From: Rhipicephalus microplus
Taxonomy: Eukaryota; Arthropoda; Arachnida; Ixodida; Ixodidae
DNA length: 64,000 nucleotides
Reading direction: 5' to 3'
Assembly: GCF_043290135.1 (NCBI RefSeq)
Contig: NC_134703.1
Coordinates: 115,567,005 to 115,631,004, forward strand
Every line of letters starts with the position of its first letter. Position 1 is the stretch's first letter. The notes under the pieces are model-generated. The model searched no databases. It saw only the letters and a list, made by a program, of their open reading frames with translations, and was not told where the DNA came from. A program made the translations under genes and the position numbers. Shown here in pieces: positions 9,206-21,082 of this stretch.

Positions 9206-10080
9206 TCTCCATGTATATGACCTTTATTTACACAGTGCAGCACATAACACTACAAATCGTTAATCTTTTTATTGTTTTTTAACAGATATTAATTACGTTA
9301 GAGATAGATTACTGCTCTGGCATAATGAAGGGCTCAGTGTCCTAGGTTGTCCCCACTTTTTCTAAGCGTACGGAAATCGTACAGAAGAATAAATTTTTTT
9401 CAAAGATAGCTGCATACAACTTCGAATCGTTTCCCTCACGGCGAAAGCCTTAAATGTCTCATCAAACGCCATAATTGATCGTCGGGGTCAGCGTCGTCAA
9501 CACGAGTGGTGCAAGAACGCCATCATGGAATAAGTTCACCTCATGACATCATGAGGTCACTGAGATATGTGGCGTGATTAAGTCAATATGTCATCACGTA
9601 ATGTCGTTTCCTGGTCAAAGGGGTACCGATCGCGGAAGGATTGCGAAGTCAGGTGCAGAAAGACTGCGATCCCTCCGATACCCTATGCCATGCAGAATTA
9701 CGTTCCCAGGCATAGCCAAAAGTTGGGGTGAGGGTCGGGGGGGGGGGAGGGCTTCAAACCATCCATCCAGAAATATTTCAAGTTTGCTTGAGTATGTGAA
9801 CACGCGCACACACAAGCACCCACACTAACGTATATACAGTATGGTTGACCCCTCTCTACTCGCCTCCTGAAAAAAAATTCTGGCCGTGCCTCTGACCACG
9901 TTAGAAGCTATCGGAACTAGGGGCGGGAGTTATCATAGAGACAAAGCAAAAAATATTGCTTTCACTCTGAAGTTGTCTTATAGGCAAATGCATATGGTAT
10001 ACCGTGCGAGTTTTATTCTAAACGCTCTTAATCCGAGATGAACAGTGGAATCAAGAAACCAATATAGTTAGAAAAAAAAA
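9206..10080. other. Intergenic, no gene seen
   Basis: AT-rich, with a short poly-G run (9738-9748). The phrase CCCCACTTTTTCTAAG (about 9350) matches the dispersed repeat called family F here. No coding frame stands out. Confidence 0.4.
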
Positions 10081-11101
10081 TGTCAGCATATCCACGGAGT
10101 GAATGATGGCGAGTGGCACGCCACTGCCGCACCGCTTCGGCCTCCCGTTCTCGTACGCCGGGATCTTGTCTGCGCCACCACGCAGCTTAACGGCACGCTT
10201 CTGCCTCGAGCGCTCGAATATCGGGGTTCTTTCTTCGAGCGCGAGCCGCCGCCATTTTGCGCACACGCCGCTCGGTAGCCTTGTCCACCCGCCGACCTTA
10301 TCATTCGAACGCGCGCGCGCGCCAAGACGGGTTTAATTTTACTACACCACGCCCCCTAGCGTACGGCGCTGCCGACGAACACGTGATCGCCACCACATTC
10401 CTGCGACGTCGTTCCTATTCTCTCGCGCGCTCGCACATCGGGGCTCCATCTCAAAGCGCGAGCTGCCACCGCCGCTTTGCGCGTATTATACTTTTTATCG
10501 AAAAACCATGAATCATTCGCTGGCCGCGTCCACGCGTCGTCTGTCTGACGCATGGACGGACGCACAAATGGACGCACGAGAGGACTAACGGACGGGCGGA
10601 TGGACGCATGGACGACGCAAAACTGGACGGACGCATGGACGAACAGATGGAGCGGCGGACGGATGGACGCACGAATGGACGGAAGCAAGAGCGAATGGAC
10701 GGTAGGAAGCACGCACGGAATGACGGACGCTTTACCCCACTCATCATCATTCACTCCATGGATATGCTGTGAGTTTTATTATTTACCATACTACAAGTAA
10801 CGTACTCTAGAATCGTACCATTTGCCTTTCTCGGCGTATATGCATTTCGTTATATGTACAAGTACCGCCCTTTGCTCAGATTTGGGTGCACGTTAAAGAA
10901 CCCCAGGTAGTCAAAATTTCCGGAGCCCTCCACTACCGCGTCTCTCATAATCATATGGTGGTTTTGGGACGTTAAACCCCGCACATCAATCAATCAATCA
11001 ATCAAGTACCGCCCTCTACGGCCGGTTCAAGAACTAAGGAGAGGTGGCTACATATACGACGGGACGCTGAGTCCACGCATTAAGGAGCTTCGCTCCTAAA
11101 A
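10081..11101 (+). mobile_element. Family B element, copy B2, complex and nested
   Basis: The left end CAGCATATCCACGGAGTG (10084) follows a poly-A run. The hairpin end AGGAGCTTCGCTCCT (11083-11097) is followed by a poly-A run. A second, inverted B left end (CATCATTCACTCCATGGATATG, about 10746-10768, preceded by CTTTACCCCACTC) sits inside, so two copies are nested or one was rearranged. The interior has a GC-rich block (10105-10510) with a diverged tandem duplication, a GGACGGACGCATGG minisatellite (about 10550-10725) and a SINE. Confidence 0.6.
10872..11002 (+). mobile_element. 5'-truncated Ruka-like SINE
   Basis: Carries the SINE 3' body (GGTGCACGTTAAAGAACCCC, then GACGTTAAACCCC) and an (AATC)n tail. 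A 13-bp direct repeat, CAAGTACCGCCCT, brackets it at 10859-10871 and 11003-11015 and is a target-site duplication. It inserted within element B2. Confidence 0.9.
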
Positions 11102-11305
11102 AAAAAGAAAATTCCTCTGATATGAGATCAGCGAAATTGCAATAAGGCCAGCCCTCCTTATCAAAATATGTTGGCTGCAGCTTTAGAGTAGTCGATCTAA
11201 ATGGGAAATCAAAGATCGCGTGTTGTTTCGGTTATTGCTTGACTGACTTTGTGCGTCGCTGGAGCTGTGCGCTGAAAGAAAACTTTGTAACCCATCCCTA
11301 ATTCT

Positions 11306-12090
11306 TTTTAGGGGCAAAGCTCCTTAAAGCGGTACCCGTTGGTCTCTCGTCGTAGTATGAAACATGTTTTACGCTTTGACCTGAAAGGTGGTGCCGGTGG
11401 GAGATTTCTCCTGTGCGTTGTTGAACAATGAAAAATTTGCAGCATGCACGTTAAATAAAAGCCGAATTCTCCTGTCTCTCATTTCCCATTAGTAGCCATT
11501 GGCATGCACATTGAGCACTGACAGGAAAAGGTTGCTACGTTATACTCGCTGGGCGTCACCTCCTTGGTTTTAGAAAGGTTTAGCGAGCGTTGGGCCGCAG
11601 TGCCATGAATACAGTGAACTAGTTAGTATATACCATGAACTCGAGGTGGTTAAAGGTGGGAAGTAGACACAAAGCGCAAGCCGTAAGAAAGTGTGCGTGT
11701 GCCACCTCTCGTTTAGTCCTTGGAATGTCCGCTGGATGGCGGTGCTTCTATATGGGGAATATATGATGAAAAGATGCGAGATGGTGGTACTTGGAGTGTT
11801 GAATAGATGGACGAACAGACACATATAGACAGATGCATGGACGGACGCACGGATGGCTGCATGGACGGATAGAGGCATGGACGGACGCAGGGGCGGATGC
11901 ATGGAGGAACGCAGGGATGGACGCACGGATGGACGTCCGGACGCACGAACAGACACACGCACGGACTGGCGAATGGACGCACGGACGGTCACACAGACGG
12001 ACGCATGGACGGACGGAAGCAAGAACAAATGGACGGACGGATGCTTCGCCCCACTCTCCATCATTCACCCCGTGGATATGCTGCCATTTT
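11306..12090 (-). mobile_element. Family B element, copy B5, long form
   Basis: The hairpin end TTTTAGGGGCAAAGCTCCTTA is at 11306-11326. The opposite end (CATTCACCCCGTGGATATGCTG, then poly-T) is at about 12063-12095, with the inverted subterminal motif GCTTCGCCCC at about 12044-12055. The interior shares with copy B4 a block around CTTACGGCTTGCGC and CATGAACTCGAGGTGG, absent from B1, B6 and B7, so there are long and short forms. A GGACGGACGCA minisatellite lies at about 11808-12045. Confidence 0.7.
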
Positions 12091-12410
12091 TTTTTTCAAG
12101 CTTCACTCTGGCATAAAAAGTGTTTTACTCTGCCATAAAAAAAAAAAAACACTTCGTTTTTGGGCGAGTTTGTTCTAATAGCGTAGTTTGATTGTAGTGC
12201 AACTCAGTGGTTGCAACCTTCTCTACTGAACTGGAAAGTCCTTGACGGGTGACATCGTCGAAGCGTTTTTTCGGCCTTCCAGTGTTCGTCAGCGCCTGCG
12301 ATGGCCCACGAAAGATGCGTTCCGCATCCGCCAAAACACGTGTATGGCATTCACTTTTATCGAAATGTCAGTGTTACTGATGTGTGCGATCCTCCATGGC
12401 AGTTCGGTAT

Positions 12411-12870
<460 letters not shown>

Positions 12871-14184
12871 TAATGCGATAGCCTTCAAGAATAAGAGCTG
12901 CTGTCGCAGAAACACTGATGTTAGTGTCATTGGTATTAAAGGAAAATTCAGACGGAGGGAGTGGGATGGTATAGCTTTATTTAGGTCTTTCGAAGCGTGA
13001 CGTAGTACGTCGCGGCACATAGCCATAGCACTCCACCACGTCGCGAGCCAGTTGGACTGCACATCGTATAAGGTGCTCGAAAATTCGTACTTCGTAGGGC
13101 AGCATTCCATAGACAGCTTAACGTCCTTGTGACTGCGTATATCGCGGGCCATTGCCAGAGCAGATGTCCTAAGCTTACGGTCCTTTAGCAAAGCGCGCCA
13201 GGGCTTTACATCTAAGTTTTAAGATTGATCCTGTGCAGGAGTGCGTGGATATGATATGCCCTGTCCTGCAGGAGTTATAGTGTCAATGCCTGAGGCCTGC
13301 TTAATTTACTGTGCGGTGGCGGATACTTCCACCTCCCCGAAAAGAGGCTTTCGGCGAGATTGTTGTACTTAGCCGGGGAATCCCGGTTGGCCAGAGCCTA
13401 TAGTGCATGCCGCACCACCCGGCATAAATAACTACGCGGTCGACGACTTCTTGCACTGCCCTGTGGACCGTCTAGTTGAGGTTGGACGGGGTGACCTTGG
13501 TCTGCGCCATGTAAGCGGGCAACCGATCGCTTGATATCATCGTACCTTAGAACCCGTAGGGCCAATACGAAAAAAAGGAACCTAGGTGTCTCTCACAGAA
13601 TCGCCTAAGGGGACTTGATGGTGAAGAGGCATCCTTTTCTGCTGAGTCGATGCGTTTAAAGCTGTCTGAACGAAGCATTGTTTTGCACTGCCTCAAGATT
13701 GTAAGTATTGTGCACCTCGAATGATTTGGCACAGCCTTCTAGTCGGACCCGACTTTGCCCAATCAGTGATGCCCTAAGATGACGTCAGCATCATGTCTCA
13801 GATTCTGGCAATATTACGACGCCATGAAGACATCACTGGATGATGTTACTGATGTCGCCATGTCCCGTCGAGGTAATATGACTTTCGGTCCACCACACAA
13901 ACATAAGCTTGAATGTTGCGTGCCCTTTGACCGACTTTTATTACTTTTTATGCATCGTTACGCCTACGCCAGCCTGCGATGTACCTTGTGGTACCGTGAA
14001 ATGTCAGTGGGTGTCACGAAGCGTAGTCATGTCTCGCCAAATACCAGAGGCGCCAACAGTCAATTCTCACGTTTTATTAGACATGTTAGACTTTTGCCTT
14101 AATGAAATGCAAGGTCCCTCAGGCGTTAACCCCAAGACGACTCGAATATATAGTGAGCATCGGTGCTTGATTCAATGTAAACGA
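12871..14184. other. Intergenic, no recognisable gene
   Basis: A minus-strand frame of 139 codons (12772-13191) has normal amino-acid composition but no motif I recognise, and its end overlaps element E1. I do not call it a gene. The rest has no supported feature. Confidence 0.3.
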
Positions 14185-14400
14185 CGGTGGATCAGTGATT
14201 ACCGTGCTCGGTTGCTGACCCAAAGGGTCGTGGGTTCAAACTTCAATCCCTGCCGCGGCGGACGCAATACCGGAAGGCGAAGGATGACGTTCGTGTTCTG
14301 TGCTATGTCAGAGCTCGTTGAAGAACACCAGATCGTGGAGATTTCCGGGCCCCTCGACTATCTTGTCTCTCCTAATGATATCGTGCTTTCGAAACGTTAA
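14185..14400 (+). mobile_element. tRNA-derived SINE, diverged
   Basis: The head GTGCTCGGTTGCTGACCCAAA and B-box-like GTGGGTTCAAACTTC are followed by CTGCCGCGGCGG and a body with GAGATTTCCGGGCCCCTCGA and CGAAACGTTAAAC, which parallels the 3' body of the Ruka-like SINEs. Diverged copy with no clear target duplication. Confidence 0.65.
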
Positions 14401-14884
14401 ACTCTATTTATTACTGCTTAGCGCGGTTGCTAAGACAGTCGCCTTCGGACTGTGGCGTCCTAGTTTGTAACCTGGCACCAGCAAGAAAACTTGTTTTGTT
14501 TTGCACATTGTGGGAGATGGCCGTCTCCGCAGTCACAGCCTCAGGAGATTGTCCAGGCCAGCCGTGGCTGCCAGGCCCAGCCGCATCTGGTTACGTCCTG
14601 CCTCGCGCCGCACGAGTGCGCCTCTTCTATTTCTCTTTCGCGAAGTGCCACTGCAGTTCATTACCACTGTTTTCATCTATTAAAGTGATAGTCCTTTTTG
14701 CGATACTTGAACGCAGAAATTTCTGTCTGTCTGTCTGTCTTTCTGTTTGTCACGCGATTCAACCACCCAGCCGAAGTTCGAGCACTCGCTGAACGTTCAT
14801 TCATCTTCTACTGGTGGCTGCGTTCATACTTGTGAACTTTGTCGTTCAAAAAGCAAATATATGCATATTCGTGGCGAAAAAAAA
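14401..14884. other. Intergenic, unassigned
   Basis: Contains a short CTGT run (14723-14739). No ORF with recognisable similarity. The segment 14427-14470 (GCGGTTGCTAAGACAGTCGC) might be another degenerate tRNA-like head, but this is weak. Confidence 0.25.
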
Positions 14885-15456
14885 ATGGCAGCATATCCAC
14901 GGAGTGAATGATGGAGAGTGGGGCGAAGAATTCGTCCGTCCATTCGTTCTTGCTTCCGTCCGTCCATACGTCCGCCAGTGTGACCGTCCATGCGTCCATC
15001 AGCCCGTCCGTGCGTGCGTCTGTTCGTGCGTCCGTCCATGCATCTGTCTATGTGTCCGTTCGTTCATCCATTCAACACTCCAAGTACCACCATCTCGCAT
15101 CTTTTCATCATATATTCCCCATATAAAAGCACCGCCATCCAGCGGACATTCCAAGGACTAAACGAGAGGTGGCACAGGCACACTTTCTTACGGCTTGCGC
15201 TTCGGGTCCACTTCCCAACTTTAACCACCTCGAGTTCATGGTATATACTAGTTCACTGTATTCATGGCACTGCGGCCGAACGCTCGCTAAACCTTTCGAA
15301 AACCAAGGAGGTTACGCCCAGCGAGTATGACGTAGCAAACTTTTTCAGTCAGATAGTGCTCAATGTACATGCCAATGGCTGCTAATGGGAAATGAGAGGC
15401 GGAGAATTTGGCTTTTACTTTCTTACGGCTTGCGCTTCGTATCTACTTCCCATTTT

Positions 15457-15491
15457 AGATGCGGAGCATCTTATACTCGCGCCTTGTAGTG

Positions 15492-15525
<34 letters not shown>

Positions 15526-16155
15526 CGCACCGCTTCTCGAACATTCGACAGCTGACGCGCGCGCATGCGCCGTCGCGCCGTCGCCCACTCTTCCACCATC
15601 TGTGCATCCCTTCCTCCTCTACACACCGCGCGTGCTTCACTCCTCCACCATCTGTGCACCCTTCCTCCTCTACACACCGCGTTCGACATCTACAATTCTC
15701 CTGATTCTCCAGTGGACGCGCATGTGGCGTCGCGCTTCGAGAACATTCAACAGCTGACAGTGCATGCGCCGTCGAGCTGTATATATACTCAAGGTCGGCG
15801 CTCGCTCGCTCAGTTGCCGCTCGTCGGTTGGTTTGTACGGCGCGTCGACGTCCAAGGTCGCGGTGAAATGAATTCCAACGAATCCACAAACACAATGATC
15901 GACGTCCCTTCGACCAGCGCCGCCCTTTCGCATACGTGTGTACGTGTTCACTCATTTAACACCCCCTCCTACAACCACGTTAACCAATTTAGCCATCGAC
16001 CCAAGTAAGTCGCAATTTAACACCCCATTTCACAACCACGTTAACCAATTTAGCCATCGACCCAAGTAAGTCGCACTTTAACACCCCGTTAACCAATTAA
16101 TTATATGCTCCGCATCCTCCTCAGTGTTCCCCCGAGGGAAGCTGCGGGCAATTTT
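15457..16155 (+). mobile_element. Family A element, copy A2, inserted in B4
   Basis: The hairpin AGATGCGGAGCATCT is at 15457-15471 and the far end GCTGCGGGCAATTTT at 16142-16156. The inverted subterminal motif ATGCTCCGCATCC is intact at about 16105. The left flank CTACTTCCCATTTT and right flank TAACCACCTCGAG are contiguous in the uninterrupted duplicate (15210-15235), so the boundaries are directly defined. It carries four copies of a GCCGTCCGC 9-mer (A1 has one, A3 three). Confidence 0.82.
15780..15816 (+). promoter_or_regulatory. Pol II core promoter inside A2
   Basis: TATATATA from 15780 and TCAGT at 15810-15814, with the same 32-bp spacing as A1. The ORF opening MNSNESTNTM follows at about 15868. 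Confidence 0.5.
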
Positions 16156-16537
16156 TAACCACCTCGAGTTCATTCATGGTATATACAAGTTCATTTTATT
16201 CATGGCACTGCGGCTCAACGCTCGCTAAACCTTTCTAAAGCTAAGGAGGTTACACCCAGCGAGTAACGTAGCAACCCTTTCTGGTCAGATAGTGCTCAAT
16301 GTACATGCCAATGGCTGCTAATGGGGATCGCAGCCTGCGCGTTAACTAAAAACCGAATGCTCCTGTCTCTCAGTCCCCATTAGCAGCCATTGACATGTAC
16401 ATTGATCATTATTTTTTATTGTTCAACAACGCACAGAAGAAGTCTCTCACCGGCACCACCTTGGAGGTCAAAATGTTATACTTGTTACATACTACGGGGG
16501 ACGAACGGGTGCCGCTATAAGAAGTTTCGCCCCTAAA

Positions 16538-16969
16538 AACAATATTGTTGTTAGGTAGTGTGTTTCTTTAATAGAAAATACATAAATACGCCATTATAAA
16601 CACCATAGTGCTGCTTACGCTGCCCTGAAAATGCGACGCTACACACGAAAGAAGTCGGGAGAAGACTATCATTTTTCGGCACCATTTGCAGTGAAGTACG
16701 CAGATACGCGGCCAATTTTTGTTAGCGACCTGTGTTACCGTGTTCCTCACGATGTTCGCAAGCTTGGCCGGCTTACGCAAGCTTGACACGAGCGATATTG
16801 CTTGCGTTTCATTGGCTAGCGCCCTAGGGAATGGTTTAAAATGACCACTGCCCCAACTGCGGTATAAAGGAGACAACACCGCGTGTCATGATGCAGTGCT
16901 CAGTAGCTAGAGATGTCGGTCTCTTTAGTATCATCTCTTCTGTTATCGGTTACGGTACGGCTTTAAACC
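16538..16969. other. Intergenic, no gene seen
   Basis: A 103-codon minus-strand frame (16568-16879) shows no recognisable motif. Nothing else supported. Confidence 0.25.
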
Positions 16970-17095
16970 CTCTCATAGTAGAGTACCCCACTTTCCCACT
17001 TTTTTTCGTTCCCCACTTTTTCTAAATACATCGACTTTGCTCTCCAATAATAGAGTACCAAGTACTCTAAATCGTTAACAACTTTTTCTAAACAC
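16970..17095 (-). repeat. Family F dispersed repeat
   Basis: Contains ATAGTAGAGTACCCCACTTT and AGAGTACCAAGTACTCTAAA, then CGTTAACAACTTTTTCTAA. On the opposite strand the same sentence (TTAGAAAAAG, GTTAACGATTTAGAGTACT, GGTACTCTACTATGGGAGAG) occurs three times at 47434-47720 and once at about 26765. Class unknown. Confidence 0.5.
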
Positions 17096-17390
17096 CACAT
17101 CGACTCCTCGGAATCCGTGCTTCCCACTATATGATAAAGTCAAGGGGCTGTTTGCACACCTGGTTACATCGGCCATCTATTATGTTTTGGTGGCACCACT
17201 GGTGGCCGAAAACGTGCCACAAGCTTCAACGAACCGCACATCGCGTGCTACAGAAAGTGCGTCTCACTTCGTGGAATTACTTCCGCAAAAAGTTGGGAAA
17301 ACACGAAAAAAAAAAGCTTTTTTTGTCACGCAGACGACCTTCCGTGAATGAATAAAGAGACAGCGGGAGTTCTCAGTGGTTCTGTACTAA

Positions 17391-17754
17391 TAATGAATGA
17401 ATGAATGAATGAATGAATGAATGAATGAATGAATGAATGAATGAATGAATGGATGGATGGATGAATGAATGAATAGATTTTATTTGAAGTCCGGCAGTTA
17501 TACCAGGAGAGGTGGGGAAAGAGGGGATAAACTCCTGTCCCTTTCCACTCTCCGTTGATTATGATGACGGTACCTCAGGTGACCGCTCGAAGTCCCTGCA
17601 CCCGGGCGGCATCTTTAGCTTGCCGGACGGCCCAAAGCTGGTCGGCCAGGTCATTGCTGGTGAGTGCTGCCTCCCAGCGCCGGCGCAGCTGACGCCGCAG
17701 ATCGGCAACAATGACTGCAGCCGCGGCGGAGGCCGGCCCCTGCCCTCGTGCGGT
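17391..17754 (-). mobile_element. 5'-truncated LINE 3' end with (TTCA)n tail
   Basis: On the minus strand the segment ends a LINE C-terminus reading LADQLWAVRQAKDAARVQGLR and a stop (about 17576), then a 3' UTR and a long (ATTC)n tail (plus strand GAATGAATG..., 17392-17475). The flanks GTTCTGTAC-TAATAA (17379) and GTTCTGTACACTAACAA (17755) form an imperfect target duplication. The same C-terminus appears at 53840-53930 and 55540-55600. Confidence 0.8.
17392..17475 (+). repeat. (GAAT)n microsatellite forming a LINE tail
   Basis: GAAT repeats with a short GGAT interruption. It is the reverse complement of the 3' tail of the truncated LINE on the minus strand. Confidence 0.95.
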
Positions 17755-17772
17755 GTTCTGTACACTAACAAG

Positions 17773-19962
17773 AGTCCCAGTTTTGTATGAGCGTATATAC
17801 AGATATGTGTGAAAATACTTGAGCACATCTGCGAATAATCTGTCTCAGTACACAGTGTCTTAGTTATGATGGGTTATTATTGGCAATGGATTTTACAAGG
17901 GACCACACGGTTAGGGTTAGAGACAAACGTTTGTTCAGGGTGTTCCTATATTTGCTGTCGGAAAGAAATTAGCAGAGGTAGTTAACGTGAACACGTAGGA
18001 TACAGGCGGTCTAAAACTTTTAGAAATTGAAGTCAATTCACCTTTAAGAAGCAAGAAAATGAATGAATAAAAGGAGGCGGATTGTTCGTTCTTTGTGCAT
18101 GCCACTCAGAATATTTTTCCCCAAGATTGAGGATATTTTTGTCATTCTAGAATCAGGATCGCTCTAGGCTTCCGAGCCTTGAGTGCAAACTTTTGTCTTG
18201 ACTATAGAGCGATGTATAAACAGAGGGGGCGGAACGGTCAAGTAGTTTTTTCTAGGTGCTGTGTAAATATACCGCACGTGCCACTGAATGGCGTTAATTG
18301 TGAACTTATGCGATGCTTGATGCCTACAAAGTGTGGTAATTCATAAACAAAAAAAAACTAGGAAGTTTCACTAAATAAGTATGAAAAAAAAAACTGTCAT
18401 TTACCTTACTTCTACGTTATTCATACTTTTATTAGACAGTTATAGTTTACCGTTAGCGTGATAGCGGAGGTTAATGGAATGGCGTTACCGTGAAGCAAAC
18501 GTTAGTTGCGGACAGCGTGTTATAGTTTAGCGGGATAATGTTTACGTGGTTTACGTGTCCCAGCTGGGGCGATGGTGCCAACTCTTGGTTAGTTAATAAG
18601 TTGAAGAACAGTGAAAAGGAAAAGAAAACGAGAATGTACGCCTGTGCCACCACGAGAAGCATTGTTACAAGTTTATTTTAGTAATAATATAAGTAAATAA
18701 ACTTCATATATACGTGAAAACATATATATGTTGCCGATTTGTTTACATCGATCCTCTAGTTTGGTTTAGAGATGTTCGAAATTGGAAGTATTCTAAAAAA
18801 TAACGCCAACTTATCCGTCATACTCGGTCATCAAAGCTAGCTGAAAGCAAGCGAAGCCATTTTAAATGGTCGTTTGCAGCGAACAAAGTTAATAATTGAA
18901 CAACTACGTCAAAATAATTTCGAAGCGGGCGTCCGAGAGCGCCGCCATGTTTTACGTGCACTACGTACACCTCCGCTACCGCTGTAACGTTAAATGCGTG
19001 CGTACGGTAAGCGGTACGGGTAACGTACGTATCTGCGCATGCGCACTTCAGTCTCGCTATCGCGGTATCCCGGTAACTATACTAACAATACTATAACTGC
19101 ACTAACAACACTACAACTGCCGGTAACAATACTATAACTGTCTATTGTCATTAGGTGCGTAACCTATTGCGTTCATTGTTGCGTTGGTGAAAACCCAGTC
19201 CAACACTTGGCTGATAGGCTGCCTCTCAACCATGACCCAACATTCAAAGTTTTGTGACCAGGAAAGAAAACTTCCACTGAAATGAGCAAACGGTCACGCC
19301 CTATCTTTACGAGCATGTCTGCTTCTCTTCTTGTTCTGGGCTCAGTAACTTCCCTTGTGTATTTCGTTGTCACAACTTTTTTTTTCTTACCGCGCTGCAA
19401 TTTGCGCACTGGATCGATAACTCACAATCCTGTATGACGCGACTCAAAAAAAAAAAAAAAGAAGAAAGCAAGACCACGAAAAAAAAAAAAGAACAAACTG
19501 GTGACAAGCTTAAGTTCAAGGTCCTCCTGATGTAGCTGTGATTTGCGTGCTGCAAATTACCCGCATCGCCTTCCCCTACACTCGTGCATTTCGATTTTTT
19601 CCGAGTGTATAGCTAAATATAATGCTGTACAGTACGCCTCCCTTGTTTTTCCTTTCTTTCTTTCGTCGCAACCAGGGTTCAATAAACAAACGCAGCGTCA
19701 GAAAGGATAGCACCAAGCGAGACGCGGGTCGCTTTAAAAACGACCTGCGCACGGGGAAGTCCCTTCTAGATTCTGGTTTAGCGTATTGACGATACACGAA
19801 AGGTTAGTTTGGTGGTGGCCGATAAAGAGCGCAACTGTTTTACGTCAGGAGGAGAGCCCACGAACGGCGCTTATCGACGGGGCGAAAAGTAAGTGATTGT
19901 TGTTGATGCCGGTGCCACAAAGCAGCTGAGCCCTCTCTTTAGGTTTGCTGTAGCACGTTGAC
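17773..19962. other. Intergenic, no gene seen
   Basis: AT-rich with scattered poly-A/T. Around 19080-19140 there is a short imperfect repeat of ACTAACAATACTATAACTGC. No coding frame or RNA gene is supported. Confidence 0.35.
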
Positions 19963-19963
19963 G

Positions 19964-20201
19964 GATTTGTGGGGTTTAACGTCCCAAAACCACCATATGA
20001 TTATGAGAGACGCCGTATAGTGGAGGGCCTCGGAAATTTCGACCACCCGGGGTTCTTTAACGTGCACCCAAGTCTGAGCACAGGGGCCTGCAGCATTTTC
20101 GCCTCCAACGAAAATGCAGCCGCCGCAGCCGGGATTAATTCGATCCCGTGACCTGCGGGTCAGTAGCCGAGTACCTTAGCCACTAGACGACCGCGGCGGG
20201 G
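19964..20201 (-). mobile_element. Ruka-like tRNA SINE, near full length
   Basis: On the minus strand: a CCCCGCCGCGG head, A-box-like and B-box-like sequences, body with GGTGCACGTTAAAGAACCCC, and end GACGTTAAACCCCACAAATC. It has a two-base insertion within the B box (GATTAATTCGATCCC on the plus strand). Confidence 0.88.
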
Positions 20202-20754
20202 CAAGTACTGCAGCTCGCTCACTGCCAGCTTAGGCTTGCGGTGAGATGGGGTTGCACACAGGCACTCGGATATGCCGCATGTATGACTCGGAAATGGTCT
20301 TGACAATACAAACACGCGTCAACACGTTGTATGCCGCTTTGCTTCTCAATGTGTTTAGTTTCGGTTTTCACGCCACCTCCGTAGCGTACGTCTCTTCATG
20401 CTCCTACTCTGAGCAAATAATTTGTTCTAAATGTATATAGATATCCGTGTTATCGTATCAGGAACATGAATTGGGGGTATGCGTTCTCGCGTTCTATTTC
20501 GTGCTTTCCAAAGTGCGCACGATCTACGCAACGTCTCTTGACGGGTTTATGTATATAGCGTGGTGGCTTGCCTTAACATTTAGATGCTAAAGTGATGTGC
20601 ACGCTGTGTTCTTAAAAAAAAAGAATGACAACGAAAATAGACACGACTCGGATAACTACAGCTCTGCTATATGAGGGAGCTGTAAGCCGTCCCAAAATTT
20701 ATGCAATAATATATAAAATTAGGGCAAATGAAAATGTATGATAGCTTGAGACCC
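20202..20754. other. Intergenic, no gene seen
   Basis: No coding frame, RNA gene or recognised repeat. Confidence 0.3.
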
Positions 20755-20985
20755 GTCACGGTGGTCTATAGTGGTTATGGTGCTCAAGTCGCGGGATCGA
20801 ATCCAGGCCGCGGTGGGCGTATATTCGATGGAGACGAAAATAATTGAAGCTCATTTGCTTAGATATCAGGACACGATAAAAAAAAAGAACCCAGTTGGTC
20901 GAAATTTCCAGAGCCCTCCACTAAGGCGTCTCTCGCAATCATGTGGTGGGTTTGGGACGTTAAAACCCAAATACTAATCGATCAA
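20755..20985 (+). mobile_element. tRNA SINE with a variant head
   Basis: The head GTCACGGTGGTCTATAGTGG and B-box-like GCGGGATCGAATCC differ from the common SINE head, but the 3' body (GAGCCCTCCACTAAGGCGTC, GACGTTAAAACCC) is shared. This suggests a separate SINE subfamily using the same 3' end. Confidence 0.75.
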
Positions 20986-21082
20986 GCTGTGTTTAGGATT
21001 CGCGTTGGGCAGTACTGTAATTGTCGGTGATTTTTTTTCCGTCATTCAGCAAGTTTTATTTGGAGAGAAACCGTCTATGTAG

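Larger units (their letters stand above)
14885..16537 (+). mobile_element. Family B element, copy B4, long form with nested A2
   Basis: The left end CAGCATATCCACGGAGTG (14889) follows a poly-A run. The degenerate hairpin end GAAGTTTCGCCCCTAAAAA is at 16521-16538. The interior has a GTCCGTCC-type minisatellite, CAAGTACCACCATCTCGC, then a block beginning CTTACGGCTTGCGCTTCG that is present twice (about 15184-15415 and 15420 to 16325, discounting the insertion). Element A2 sits within the second copy. The first copy provides the empty site for that insertion. Confidence 0.72.

Noticed and set aside
15455..15955. 166-codon minus-strand frame in family A (also 7935-8408, 57397-58182)
   Set aside because: Conserved only because the element copies are nearly identical; Arg-rich composition from CpG-rich DNA, and antisense to the promoter and short ORF. 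The 261-codon version at 57397 runs out of the element into unrelated DNA.
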